The translations under genes and the position numbers were made by a program. Under the pieces are notes generated by a model. It was given only the letters and a program-made list of their open reading frames with translations, was not told the origin of the DNA and searched no databases. From Lichenicola sp964249735 (GTDB lineage Bacteria > Pseudomonadota > Alphaproteobacteria > Acetobacterales > Acetobacteraceae), in contig CAXUDP010000030.1 in NCBI GenBank assembly GCA_964249735.1, positions 1-36,552 of the forward strand: a stretch of 36,552 bases of DNA, read 5' to 3'. How positions within the stretch are numbered: position 1 is the first letter of the stretch; the number at the start of each line of letters is the position of its first letter. This document shows positions 1 through 9,894 of this stretch, piece by piece.

Positions 1-226
1 CCTTCCATCCAGATGCAATTGTCAAAGGAACAAGGCCGATCGAGGTGGCTACCCCATCGGCGAAGCGGGTTTTAGGCGTCTACCACGCCCATGTCAACGC
101 GATGACAGCAGCAGTCAGCCCGGTCCAGCACAGGACGAATGCAGTGTTTCCGGCCTTTCCGGCTCCCCGTCCGGATAGAACAGGCTGTCGAGCAGCCATG
201 TCCTATCCGCATACCTTCCGACCAAA

Positions 227-2821
<2,595 letters not shown>

Positions 2822-2910
2822 TGTCCTGTCCCTTTTCATCAGGCGACTGGCAAACAACCAACCCGTCTCGCGTCCCCCTGGAGGCAACGCCGGACAGGTC
2901 TGTCTTCGTG

Positions 2911-2940
2911 AAATCTGGGATCCCGACCTCGCGACTCAAG
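2911..2940 (-). promoter_or_regulatory. Possible sigma-32 (heat-shock) promoter for clpB
   Basis: On the minus strand CTTGAG (2940-2935) is followed after 15 nt by CCCAGATTT (2919-2911). This resembles the RpoH pattern CTTGAA / CCCCATnT and would give a leader of roughly 80 nt before the clpB ATG at 2821. clpB is RpoH-controlled in many proteobacteria. The -10 half is imperfect, and another CTTGAA lies about 22 nt further upstream, so the assignment is tentative. Confidence 0.4.
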
Positions 2941-2949
2941 AGTGAGCGC

Positions 2950-3327
2950 CTTTACGGTTCAAGGGAAGCCGGGTGATCGCGACCGGATCAGCTGTCTCCT
3001 ATGCTTGGCGAGCTGCTGTTCACCATGTCGGGCGATGATCATCGTGTCACCCAAGTGCCAGAAGGTCTTCCTGATATACTGGTGGTGTCGTGCCTCCTGA
3101 TTGGGCACTCGCCGCCGGCCAAACGTCTGGACCCAGCTTGGCTGCCATAGCGCCTGCCGCAGGCTGTCGCTACGTCCCGTGCCAGCTGACGTGGCCGCAG
3201 CCGCCCACCCCGTATCTTGCCGATCAGGAAGTCCTTTCAGCGAATGGAGTTCCTGGCTGTCTGCCAGGGGCGCGGGGACGGACAAAGGGAGAGACCACAT
3301 CGACCGTGACTGCCCGACGGATCAGGA
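2950..3327. other. Intergenic stretch between clpB promoter region and flaF, no convincing gene
   Basis: About 380 bases upstream of clpB and downstream of flaF. Frames are open on both strands (minus about 2959-3300, plus about 3101-3709), but neither has recognisable protein features and the plus frame runs antisense through flaF. A small inverted repeat CCTGGC-tgtct-GCCAGG at 3252-3268 could be a weak flaF terminator; it has no T-run on the minus strand. Confidence 0.4.
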
Positions 3328-3726
3328 TCAGCCGGCATGCGCCAGAACAGCCGGCAGCCTGGCTTCCGCCACAGGAGAAGGGGGCAACGCACGCAGTCCC
3401 CCGATCATGTCGTCGTTCACCTGGATCAGACCCATGATCGAACGACCGCCGTCACCCATGGCCGCTATGGTTTCTCGCATGACCAGGAAGCCAATCGACA
3501 TCAGGTCCGACTTCAGCACTTGCGGCAGGCCGTTGCTCGAGCTTCCAACGTCCCTGAGCAGAAGCGACCAAAGCTGCTGGTTCTTGACCAAGCCGCGCAT
3601 CCGGGCATCTCGATTGTTGTCCTGGCTCAGAAGCCTGTTGACGAACGCGAATGCCGCAGCTTCCGTTTCTCTGGGAGACAGGGCGCTTCCCTCAGACCGG
3701 CGGTATTGATGTGCACCGTAGCTCAT
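3328..3726 (-). CDS. flaF: FlaF, flagellin assembly/expression regulator
   Basis: Small alphaproteobacterial protein of 132 aa that promotes flagellin synthesis or secretion opposite to FlbT. Family features visible: a starting helix with YRRSEGSALSPRETEAAAF, the conserved FVNRLLSQ-like segment, then QLWSLLLRDV and LKSDLMSIGFLVMRET, matching the LW..L..DL and L...LISIG.WV.RE pattern of FlaF. It is the third gene of flbT-flagellin-flaF, the standard alphaproteobacterial neighbourhood. A strong hairpin separates it from flagellin, so its level is probably lower than or separate from flagellin mRNA. The C-terminus runs a little past the conserved core. Confidence 0.88.
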   Translation of the reverse strand: MSYGAHQYRRSEGSALSPRETEAAAFAFVNRLLSQDNNRDARMRGLVKNQQLWSLLLRDVGSSSNGLPQVLKSDLMSIGFLVMRETIAAMGDGGRSIMGLIQVNDDMIGGLRALPPSPVAEARLPAVLAHAG

Positions 3727-3756
3727 GAGCAGACCTGCTGAAGAGGATGGCGATGA

Positions 3757-3786
3757 ACAGGGCCGTACGGACGCGTACGGCCCTGT
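3757..3786 (-). terminator. Strong hairpin between flagellin gene and flaF
   Basis: Perfect 13-bp inverted repeat ACAGGGCCGTACG (3757-3769) / CGTACGGCCCTGT (3774-3786) with loop GACG. It starts about 10 nt after the flagellin stop codon. On the minus strand no clear T-run follows, so it may act as partial terminator or as a 3' stabiliser of the flagellin message rather than a full stop before flaF. Confidence 0.65.
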
Positions 3787-3796
3787 CTAGCGGAGA

Positions 3797-5053
3797 TCAG
3801 CCGCGGAACAGCGACAGGATCGACTGGGACTGCGAGTTGGCGATCGACAGCGACTGGATCGCCAGCTGCTGCTTGGTCTGCAACGAGGTCAGCTTGGCGC
3901 TGGCGGTCGACAGGTCGGCGTCCGTCAACCCACCGACGCCCGTCGTGAGCGCGTCACTCAGGTCGCTGGTGAAGCTCTGCATGCCGGTGATCTCCTGGCT
4001 GCTTGCGCCCAGGGTGGTGCTGATGGCGTTCATCTTGCTGATCGCCCCCTGCACGGTGGTGATGGCCGCAGCGCTGGCGTCGAGCGTCGTGCCAGGCTGG
4101 ATGTGGGCGTTAAGGCCAGTTCCGCCGCTACCGGCGGAGGTTGAACCTGTCACGCCCTCGCCGGTGACGTTGATCGAGCCGTTGTTCTGGATTACGGCGT
4201 TGTAGCCGTTCTGGTTCATGGAGTTGACGAGGTCGCCGAGCATCGCGCTCGTGGACTCCGTGGTCGGACTGACCAGAACCGTGACGACATGGTTGGCGTT
4301 GGCGCCAGACGTATCCTTCGCAGTAGTCTGCGTGCCGCTGGTATCGAACTCGAACGTCGTGGTGGTGCCATCGCCGTTGCTCAGGATGACGTTAGAACCG
4401 TTGCTGAAGTCGGCGGCGACCAAGCCGGAGCTGGTCGCGATGTTGACGCCAGTTTCAGCGGCATTGAGCACGGTCTGATCGGTGGCGCTTGCTGTTGCGC
4501 CGGCAGCAAAGCTGGGTCCGGTGAGACCGAGGAAGGTGCTCAGCGTGCTTGACGTGCCGACCTGGTTGCCGACTGTGATCGAGTTGCCCTGGAGTCCGGT
4601 GACGACATTGGCCGATCCGTTAGCGGCGCCGCTATCGGCGGTCGAGGTCAGGACGTTGACGCCGTTGAAAGTCGAGCCCCGGGCATAGGCGTTGATCTCG
4701 TTGATCGCGTTGGCGACCTGGGTCTGCATGGTCGCCTGGTCGATGCCGGTGGTGCCGGCCCCGGTCACGGTGTTCTGCAGCGTCTGCAATGTCGAGGAGA
4801 TGTCGGACGCAGCAGTGTTCGCCGTGTTGACCACCTGGGCGCCGAGCGACAGGCTGTCCGAAACGGCAGCCAAGCCGGCAATGTTGCCGGTCATCGACTG
4901 CGAGATGGCATAGATGGCGGGATTGTCCGAGGAGGTCGAGACCTTCTTGCCGGTCGAGACCTCGTTCTCGGTGGTGTTCAGGGCGGCCGTCGTCGTTGAC
5001 AGCGACTCCAAAGCCGCCATCGCCGCCGAGTTGGTGTTGATCGAGAGTGTCAT
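3797..5053 (-). CDS. Flagellin
   Basis: Filament subunit exported by the flagellar type III system. The 418-aa protein has the conserved coiled-coil ends: N-terminal MTLSINTNSAAMAALESL with the ALNTTENEVSTGKKV segment and the DNPAIYAISQSM segment, and C-terminal ISKMNAISTTLGASSQEI through QLAIQSLSIANSQSQSILSLF. Residues about 145-330 form a Thr/Ser/Gly-rich variable domain exposed on the filament. It is longer than the ~275-residue Caulobacter-type flagellins. The start at 5053 follows TAGGAGA. It lies 35 nt after flbT, whose product typically represses translation of flagellin mRNA through its 5' leader; no sigma-54 element is seen in that gap, so it is probably co-transcribed with flbT. Confidence 0.96.
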   Translation of the reverse strand: MTLSINTNSAAMAALESLSTTTAALNTTENEVSTGKKVSTSSDNPAIYAISQSMTGNIAGLAAVSDSLSLGAQVVNTANTAASDISSTLQTLQNTVTGAGTTGIDQATMQTQVANAINEINAYARGSTFNGVNVLTSTADSGAANGSANVVTGLQGNSITVGNQVGTSSTLSTFLGLTGPSFAAGATASATDQTVLNAAETGVNIATSSGLVAADFSNGSNVILSNGDGTTTTFEFDTSGTQTTAKDTSGANANHVVTVLVSPTTESTSAMLGDLVNSMNQNGYNAVIQNNGSINVTGEGVTGSTSAGSGGTGLNAHIQPGTTLDASAAAITTVQGAISKMNAISTTLGASSQEITGMQSFTSDLSDALTTGVGGLTDADLSTASAKLTSLQTKQQLAIQSLSIANSQSQSILSLFRG

Positions 5054-5088
5054 GGTGGTCTCCTATGAGGAAAAGCCAGGCGAGGAAA

Positions 5089-5517
5089 TCATGAGTTCGT
5101 TAACGGAGTCTCTACGAGATCCCTCCCGATGCCGAACCGTTCCTGGTTCTCGTCGTGGATCATCACCCGAAGCAGCTTGAGCGCCTTGTAGAAATCGTCC
5201 TTCCTGAACGACGCCTCAACCAGGCGGAGAGCATCGGCGGACCGAGGAGGCAGTTCCGCCTGGAGCCTTGTCAGCATCTTCTGGACATCGCCCGCCGCTG
5301 CGTCACGCTCCTCCGGTGCACCGACATAGGCAGTCTGCAGACCGTAATAGAGCTGGCGCATGACCGTTTCGGCCTCGTGCGGTGCCATGATCTGCTTTCC
5401 GAACAGGAAACGGGCGTGGGACACCAGCTCGACGCGGCACTTGCTGCGGAACCGGATCGTGGCTCCGTTGACGACCATCATCTCACCAGGCCGCAGTTCC
5501 AGAACGAGATGAGACAT
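5089..5517 (-). CDS. flbT: FlbT, post-transcriptional flagellin repressor
   Basis: FlbT family protein, which in Caulobacter binds the flagellin mRNA leader and destabilises it until the hook is complete. From the ATG at 5517 it has 142 aa and starts MSHLVLELRPGEMMVVNGA, the typical FlbT opening (L.L.PGE...VNGA), followed by KCRVELVSHARFLFGKQIM and the central A..YYGLQ segment. The open frame extends to 5589, but the upstream 24 residues are cysteine-rich and unlike the family, so 5517 is preferred. First gene of flbT-flagellin-flaF. Confidence 0.92.
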   Translation of the reverse strand: MSHLVLELRPGEMMVVNGATIRFRSKCRVELVSHARFLFGKQIMAPHEAETVMRQLYYGLQTAYVGAPEERDAAAGDVQKMLTRLQAELPPRSADALRLVEASFRKDDFYKALKLLRVMIHDENQERFGIGRDLVETPLTNS

Positions 5518-5582
5518 GTGGCACCGTATCCTCGCGGCAACCCGATCGCAGCCGACGCAGGGTGATTGTGCTGCCTGTTGCC

Positions 5583-5597
5583 TTAACAACAGGTCAA
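5583..5597. promoter_or_regulatory. CtrA-like box upstream of flbT (one mismatch)
   Basis: TTAA-caacagg-TCAA matches the CtrA pattern TTAA-N7-TTAA at 7 of 8 positions. It lies in the 96-base gap between flgL and flbT, 66 bases before the flbT start. The same place holds an inverted repeat CCTGTTG-ccttaa-CAACAGG (5574-5593), so a flgL terminator hairpin is an alternative reading. Confidence 0.33.
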
Positions 5598-5613
5598 CAG
5601 ACCGGGCTACGAA

Positions 5614-6690
5614 CTAAAGATAAGCCGCCAGGGACATGCCCTTCATGTCGGCGATCAAGGTATAGGACGCGGTCAGTTGGTTCTGGGTCGCATTGATCTC
5701 GGTCGACAGCGTGGCCGCGTCGCTGTCCTTGGCCGTGCCCAACTGGGACGTGAGGGCGCCGGAGACAGATCCCAACATGTCGGACTGGCCGGTGAGCTGG
5801 GCCTGCGTCTGGCCAAGACGGGCAACGGTGTCGTTCAGGCTGCTGTTGATGGAGCCGACCTGGGTCGCGGTGTCGCTGACCAGCGTCGAGAAGCCTGTAC
5901 TTGCTGGGTTGGTCTGGTCGAGGCTGCCGACGACTGCGAGGGCGCGCATAAGGTCGCGGATCGAGGAGCCCGTGGACGTGGCTGTCGGCGCAGTACCCTC
6001 CGTCGCCACGAACCCGATCGCAACCTGGTCCTGGTCTCCGACCGTCACGCTGTGCACCAGGCTGGTGGCACCGGGTCCACTGACGCTGAGGGCAGGCGAG
6101 AAGACCGACTGCGTGGCCGTGTTGTCGGAGGCGGCAGCGACGGTCGCGGCTTCGACCGATGCCGCACCGGTCGTCGCGACGGAGGCGACGCTGGCCGAGA
6201 TGGTCTGGAAGAACGGGCTGCTGGTGATGCTCGACGGGTCGGTCACCGGCGCCGTGTCCGACGCGTTCCCACCGAACACGTATTGCGAGCCGTCCTTGGT
6301 GTTCAGCAGGGAGCCCAGCTCGTTCAGGGAGGCTCGCGCCTCGGCTGCCGCGGCCGAAACGTTGGTCGCGCTCTGGTTGCCTTGCAGGCTGGTCAGCGAC
6401 GTCTGCAGCGCCGTGGCAATCCCGGTGATGCTCGACATCGCCGTCTGGGTGATCGAGAGGGTGTTCTGGGCCGACGTGACGTTCTGCTGCCAGGCACCGA
6501 CCTGGGTGATCTGAGGTTGCAGATCCAGCGCCTGGTAGCGCTGATCGCCGAGGCCGGCATAGCTGTCGGACAGGACGCCCGATGAGAGCTCTGCCTGCAA
6601 GGCGGTGCCCTGCGCGTTGAGCTGATCCACCGCGCTGGTGAGTGGCAGCATCGTCGAGACGGGGGCGCCCGTTGCGCTCTGGATGGTCAT
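5614..6690 (-). CDS. flgL: FlgL, hook-filament junction protein (HAP3)
   Basis: Joins FlgK to the first flagellin subunits. The 358-aa protein is flagellin-like at both ends: N-terminal TMLPLTSAVDQLNAQGTALQAEL, a SGVLSDSYAGLGDQR segment equivalent to the STGKRI.SPSDDP region, and C-terminal TQNQLTASYTLIADMKGMSL. There is an extended Thr/Ser/Ala-rich middle. It lacks the long variable region of the flagellin in this window and directly follows flgK (8-nt gap), the usual order, so co-transcription is likely. Start ATG at 6690; its ribosome-binding region lies in the 3' end of flgK. Confidence 0.9.
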   Translation of the reverse strand: MTIQSATGAPVSTMLPLTSAVDQLNAQGTALQAELSSGVLSDSYAGLGDQRYQALDLQPQITQVGAWQQNVTSAQNTLSITQTAMSSITGIATALQTSLTSLQGNQSATNVSAAAAEARASLNELGSLLNTKDGSQYVFGGNASDTAPVTDPSSITSSPFFQTISASVASVATTGAASVEAATVAAASDNTATQSVFSPALSVSGPGATSLVHSVTVGDQDQVAIGFVATEGTAPTATSTGSSIRDLMRALAVVGSLDQTNPASTGFSTLVSDTATQVGSINSSLNDTVARLGQTQAQLTGQSDMLGSVSGALTSQLGTAKDSDAATLSTEINATQNQLTASYTLIADMKGMSLAAYL

Positions 6691-6698
6691 GGCGGCAT

Positions 6699-8234
6699 TC
6701 AGCTGATTGCGTCGATGAGGGAGGTGAACATGGTCTGGACTGCGCTGACGACCTTTGCGTTGGCCTCGTAGGCGTTCTGCAGCGACACGATAGAGGCCAT
6801 CTGGTCGTCGACCGACACGCCGGAGACGGAGGCAACCTGGGTAGTCAGCGCAGTCTGGATCGCCGTCTCGTCGCCCAGGCTGCTGCTCGCCTGGTTGATG
6901 GTCGAGGCCTGGGAACTGACGACGGTGGAGGCGAGGGAGGCGAGATCGATCGAACCGGAATAGTCCGCCGTGAGGGTTCCATCCGCTCCGAGCCCGGTCG
7001 TCGCCGCCGCCGGCTGCGTCACACCGTCCTGGACGTCGGTTCCCAGCGCGTAGTTGAGCACGCGGTCGATCAGGGTGGTGTCGCCTGTACCCCTGGTCGT
7101 GTTGACGGTGAAGCCGGATGCGCCGGTCGCATTGCCGGCGACATCGTGACTTCCGTCCCGGATGATGCTCGGGTCAGCCGTCACGGCCGGGTTGACCTGG
7201 ATCACGTTGGAGAAGGCGAGCTGTCCGGCAGGCGAAGCCTGGGTGGCGCTGGAGCCTGGCAGGTTGCCGCTGCCGTCGGTGAAGAGGGTCAACCCCTGCG
7301 CATCGAAGCGGGACGCCACGGTCTGGGAGAAGGAATCCAGTTCAGCCTGCATGGTCGGCAGCACTTGGTCCCGAAGTCCGATATTGGCGCCGAGGGTGCC
7401 GCCGGTCAGGCTGGTGGTGACGTCGCGGCCGTTCAGGGTGATCGCCGGGACCGAGCCGGGATAGGCGTCCGAGACACCCACGGTTGCGTTTGCGGTGGAA
7501 AGCGGCCCGGGGGACGCATGCGTCGGCAGGGACAGACCGTTCGCCGTGGTGACCAGCATGTCGCCGGCGGAGGTCGGGGTGAACTGCACGGACAGCACAT
7601 TCGACAGCGACGTCATCGCGGCAGATCGTTGATCCTCCAGGTCGGCCGTGCTGATGCCGGTTATGCGGCCCTGCTCGATCTGGTTCGACAGCGAGCCGAT
7701 CAAGGCAAGGCTGGAGTTTACGGTTCCGACCTCATCGACGATAGATTCCTGCGCCGCCTGTCTCGCGGTCTGGTAGCTCCCGGCCGTGGTCTGGATGGTC
7801 GAGGCCAGGGTGCCTGCGGCGGTCACGACGGCCTGCTGACCTGCGGAGCTGCTCGGGTCGACATCCAGGGTGATCAGGCTCGACTGGAGGTTGCCCACCT
7901 GGTCCGGGATCGTGTCGCTGCTGCCGGAGTCCGAACTGGTCGAGCCCTGGAGCACGGATATGGTGGCTAGCCCGTTGCTGGTCGCGGTCAGGCCGGAGAC
8001 GGTGGCGTTCTGGCTGTAGAGGCTGTTCTCGAGAGCCGTATTGATCGTCCGCGTGGTCAGCCCGACGACGACGCCGCTCGCCTGCCCATCCGAAGTCCGG
8101 GACGAGATCGACGACTGCTCCACCGCATAGCCGGCGGTGTTGGCATTGGCCACGTTCTGGGACGCGACGGCCATCTCCGCCTGTAGCGCGGTGAGGCCGC
8201 TGTTCGCGATGGACAGGGATGCATCGAGTCCCAT
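6699..8234 (-). CDS. flgK: FlgK, hook-associated protein 1
   Basis: Hook-proximal junction protein, 511 aa. N-terminus MGLDASLSIANSGLTALQAE followed by ASQNVANANTAGYAVEQ is the axial-protein motif (S..N.AN..T.GY). C-terminus ends with VSVDDQMASIVSLQNAYEAN then AKVVSAVQTMFTSLID, matching the FlgK C-terminal coiled coil, where VN.DEE...L...Q.AY.A.A is conserved. Middle residues are rich in Thr/Ser/Ala as expected for HAP1. The start is preceded by AGGAGATCC. A perfect CtrA-type box lies 65 bases upstream; flgE ends 82 bases upstream and flgL follows. Confidence 0.95.
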   Translation of the reverse strand: MGLDASLSIANSGLTALQAEMAVASQNVANANTAGYAVEQSSISSRTSDGQASGVVVGLTTRTINTALENSLYSQNATVSGLTATSNGLATISVLQGSTSSDSGSSDTIPDQVGNLQSSLITLDVDPSSSAGQQAVVTAAGTLASTIQTTAGSYQTARQAAQESIVDEVGTVNSSLALIGSLSNQIEQGRITGISTADLEDQRSAAMTSLSNVLSVQFTPTSAGDMLVTTANGLSLPTHASPGPLSTANATVGVSDAYPGSVPAITLNGRDVTTSLTGGTLGANIGLRDQVLPTMQAELDSFSQTVASRFDAQGLTLFTDGSGNLPGSSATQASPAGQLAFSNVIQVNPAVTADPSIIRDGSHDVAGNATGASGFTVNTTRGTGDTTLIDRVLNYALGTDVQDGVTQPAAATTGLGADGTLTADYSGSIDLASLASTVVSSQASTINQASSSLGDETAIQTALTTQVASVSGVSVDDQMASIVSLQNAYEANAKVVSAVQTMFTSLIDAIS

Positions 8235-8298
8235 CTGGATCTCCTGGTCGCGGCAGCGTCGATCCTTCTCGCAACCCGGCCATGATGAACGTAAGTCC

Positions 8299-8313
8299 TT
8301 AACGAGCCGTTAA
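8299..8313. promoter_or_regulatory. Perfect CtrA-type box TTAA-N7-TTAA upstream of flgK
   Basis: TTAA-cgagccg-TTAA, identical to the CtrA consensus, sits between the flgE stop (8317) and the flgK start (8234). In Caulobacter such boxes overlap the -35 region of CtrA-activated promoters; here transcription would begin about 30-40 bases before flgK. The site is also a short inverted repeat (TTAACG-agc-CGTTAA), so a weak flgE terminator is the alternative explanation. A ctrA gene is present at 23673-24413. Confidence 0.5.
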
Positions 8314-8316
8314 TCC

Positions 8317-9651
8317 TCACTGCTTCATGGCCAGGACGGTCTGGAGCATCTCGTTCGCGGTGGTCACCACCTTGGCGTTGGCGCCATAAGCGTTCTGGGC
8401 GGTGATCAGCTTGGTGAGATCGGAGTCGAGGTTGGTGGTGGAGCTCTCGACCGAGGAGGTTTCGAGGTTGCCTGCACCGTTGGCGCCCGCAAGGTTGTTC
8501 GTGGCCGCTCCCGATGCGGATGTCGCGGTGTAGGCCTCGCCGTCCTGCGATGACAGGCCGTTCGCGTCCGCGAAGGTCGCCAGCGGCACCTTGCCGACCA
8601 GCTGCGTCTTGTTGTTGTCGAACGTAGCCATGATGCTGCCGTCCGATGTCATGGTGATCCCGGTGTAGTTGCCGCTGGTCACGCTGTCGGTGCTGATGGT
8701 CGCGCTGGAGCCGGCACCGCTGGCGTTGGTGGCCATCGTGGTGCCGGACGACGAGCCGATGGTCCCGAGGTCGACGGTCATCGTCTGCGAGGTGCCGTCG
8801 AGGGTGGTCGGGATGCTGAAGCTGGCCGTCGAGTCAGTGGTGGTATTCGCAGCACCGTAGGTCGCAGGCGTCGATCCGACATTCGTCTGCTGGGCCACCG
8901 ACGCGATCTGTCCGGACGCGTTGAACGTCACCTGCGCGCTCGCGCTGGGAGTGCTCGCGCCGTCAACGCTGGCCGAAACGTTCCAGGCGTTGCTCGCCTG
9001 CGAATAGGACCAGTTGAAGTCGACAGTGTGCGCTGCGCCGGACGCATCGTAGATTGTCTGGCTCTGGCTGGTGGGCGTGGTCGAACCAGCGGCCGGCGTG
9101 GCACTTGCGGCAGCGGCGGTGGCTCCGGGCAGACTGGCGGCGTAGGTGATGGTACCGGTCTCGCTGGGCCTGAAGGCGACGTTGGCGACGTTGATCGTCT
9201 GCAACGAACTGGTGTTGAGGTTGCCGCTGGAGTCGACCATGTAGCCCTTCAGGTACTCGTTGGACGAGTTCACGAGGTAGCCCGTGCTGTTCTCGGTGAA
9301 GTCGCCGTTCCGGGTGTAGTAGTCGTTGGGCTGAAAGCTTTGCGACGTGCCCGTGGACGCTCCATTGGACTCCGACACGTTGAAGAAGCCGTTGCCGGAG
9401 ATCGCGAGGGCAAGCGCGTTGCTGCTCGACGTGATCGTGCCCTGTGCGTTGTTCTCCGAAGCCGTCGAGGCGACCACGGTTCCCGAGATCTGCGACGCCG
9501 TTGAGTTCAAGACGTAGTCGGAGAAATCGGTATCCGTCGCCTTGTAGCCGACGGTCTGACTATTGGCGATGTTGTTGCTGATGTCGGTGAAGGCCTGGGA
9601 CTGAGCCGCCAGGCCGCTGACCGCCGTATCGAGTGCACCGAAGATCGACAT
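8317..9651 (-). CDS. flgE: FlgE, flagellar hook protein
   Basis: Structural subunit of the flexible hook, 444 aa. N-terminus MSIFGALDTAVSGLAAQSQA followed by ISNNIANSQTVGYKATDTDF is the rod/hook N-terminal domain with the S.NIAN..T.GYK signature. The middle has DYYTRNGDFTENSTGYLVNS, typical of FlgE/F/G, and the FlgE D2 domain (SQTIYDASGAAHTVDFNWS). C-terminus NLDSDLTKLITAQNAYGANA then KVVTTANEMLQTVLAM closes the coiled coil. Start ATG at 9651 with GGAGAG upstream. A sigma-54 element about 48 bases upstream suggests FlbD-dependent late expression. fliK, which controls hook length, is divergent. Confidence 0.95.
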   Translation of the reverse strand: MSIFGALDTAVSGLAAQSQAFTDISNNIANSQTVGYKATDTDFSDYVLNSTASQISGTVVASTASENNAQGTITSSSNALALAISGNGFFNVSESNGASTGTSQSFQPNDYYTRNGDFTENSTGYLVNSSNEYLKGYMVDSSGNLNTSSLQTINVANVAFRPSETGTITYAASLPGATAAAASATPAAGSTTPTSQSQTIYDASGAAHTVDFNWSYSQASNAWNVSASVDGASTPSASAQVTFNASGQIASVAQQTNVGSTPATYGAANTTTDSTASFSIPTTLDGTSQTMTVDLGTIGSSSGTTMATNASGAGSSATISTDSVTSGNYTGITMTSDGSIMATFDNNKTQLVGKVPLATFADANGLSSQDGEAYTATSASGAATNNLAGANGAGNLETSSVESSTTNLDSDLTKLITAQNAYGANAKVVTTANEMLQTVLAMKQ

Positions 9652-9698
9652 GCCTGCTCTCCTGCCGGAACACGCCGGATGCGTGTCCGACCACGATC

Positions 9699-9714
9699 AG
9701 CAGGAAGCATGCCA
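9699..9714 (-). promoter_or_regulatory. Sigma-54 promoter for flgE
   Basis: On the minus strand TGGCATGCTTCCTGCT fits the -24/-12 pattern TGGCAY-N5-YTGCW exactly, with the invariant GG and GC 12 bases apart. Predicted start of transcription is near 9688, leaving a leader of about 37 nt to the flgE ATG. Matches the sigma-54 control of hook genes known in Caulobacter and the FlbD gene in this window. Confidence 0.65.
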
Positions 9715-9854
9715 CTCGATCATCCGCGCTTTCGTTGGGAAATGTGCCGGGATCGGACACCTTGTTGATGCCGGGCGGCAGTTTATGCCGGGCAGCTCCT
9801 GCCTGCGGCGCCTGACAACGGCCGACACCTCCGCTGTGATACTGGCCACACGGC

Positions 9855-9870
9855 TGGCCCATACCTTGCA
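9855..9870 (+). promoter_or_regulatory. Sigma-54 promoter for fliK
   Basis: TGGCCCATACCTTGCA fits TGGCAC-N5-TTGCW with GG (9856-9857) and GC (9868-9869) at the required 12-base spacing; only the -21 position differs. Predicted transcription start near 9881, just before the AGGAGG ribosome-binding site of fliK, giving a very short leader. It is divergent from the flgE element, 141 bases away. Confidence 0.62.
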
Positions 9871-9894
9871 AAGTGGGACGCAGGAGGATGTCCG

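Noticed and set aside
1..226. Possible gene at the left edge
   Set aside because: Open frames here are Ala/Arg/Pro-rich, run antisense into clpB and have no ribosome-binding site or recognisable sequence.
3101..3709. Plus-strand frame of about 202 aa across flaF
   Set aside because: It overlaps FlaF, which has the family pattern and fits the flbT-flagellin-flaF order; the plus frame has no features.
5543..5570. Possible sigma-54 element before flbT (minus strand, CTGCGA-N5-TTGC)
   Set aside because: The -12 TTGC is good but the invariant GG of the -24 element is TG, which normally abolishes sigma-54 recognition.
5594..6835. Minus-strand frame of about 413 aa overlapping flgL
   Set aside because: Arg/Pro/Ser-rich shadow of flgL in another frame; flgL has the HAP3 ends and correct position after flgK.
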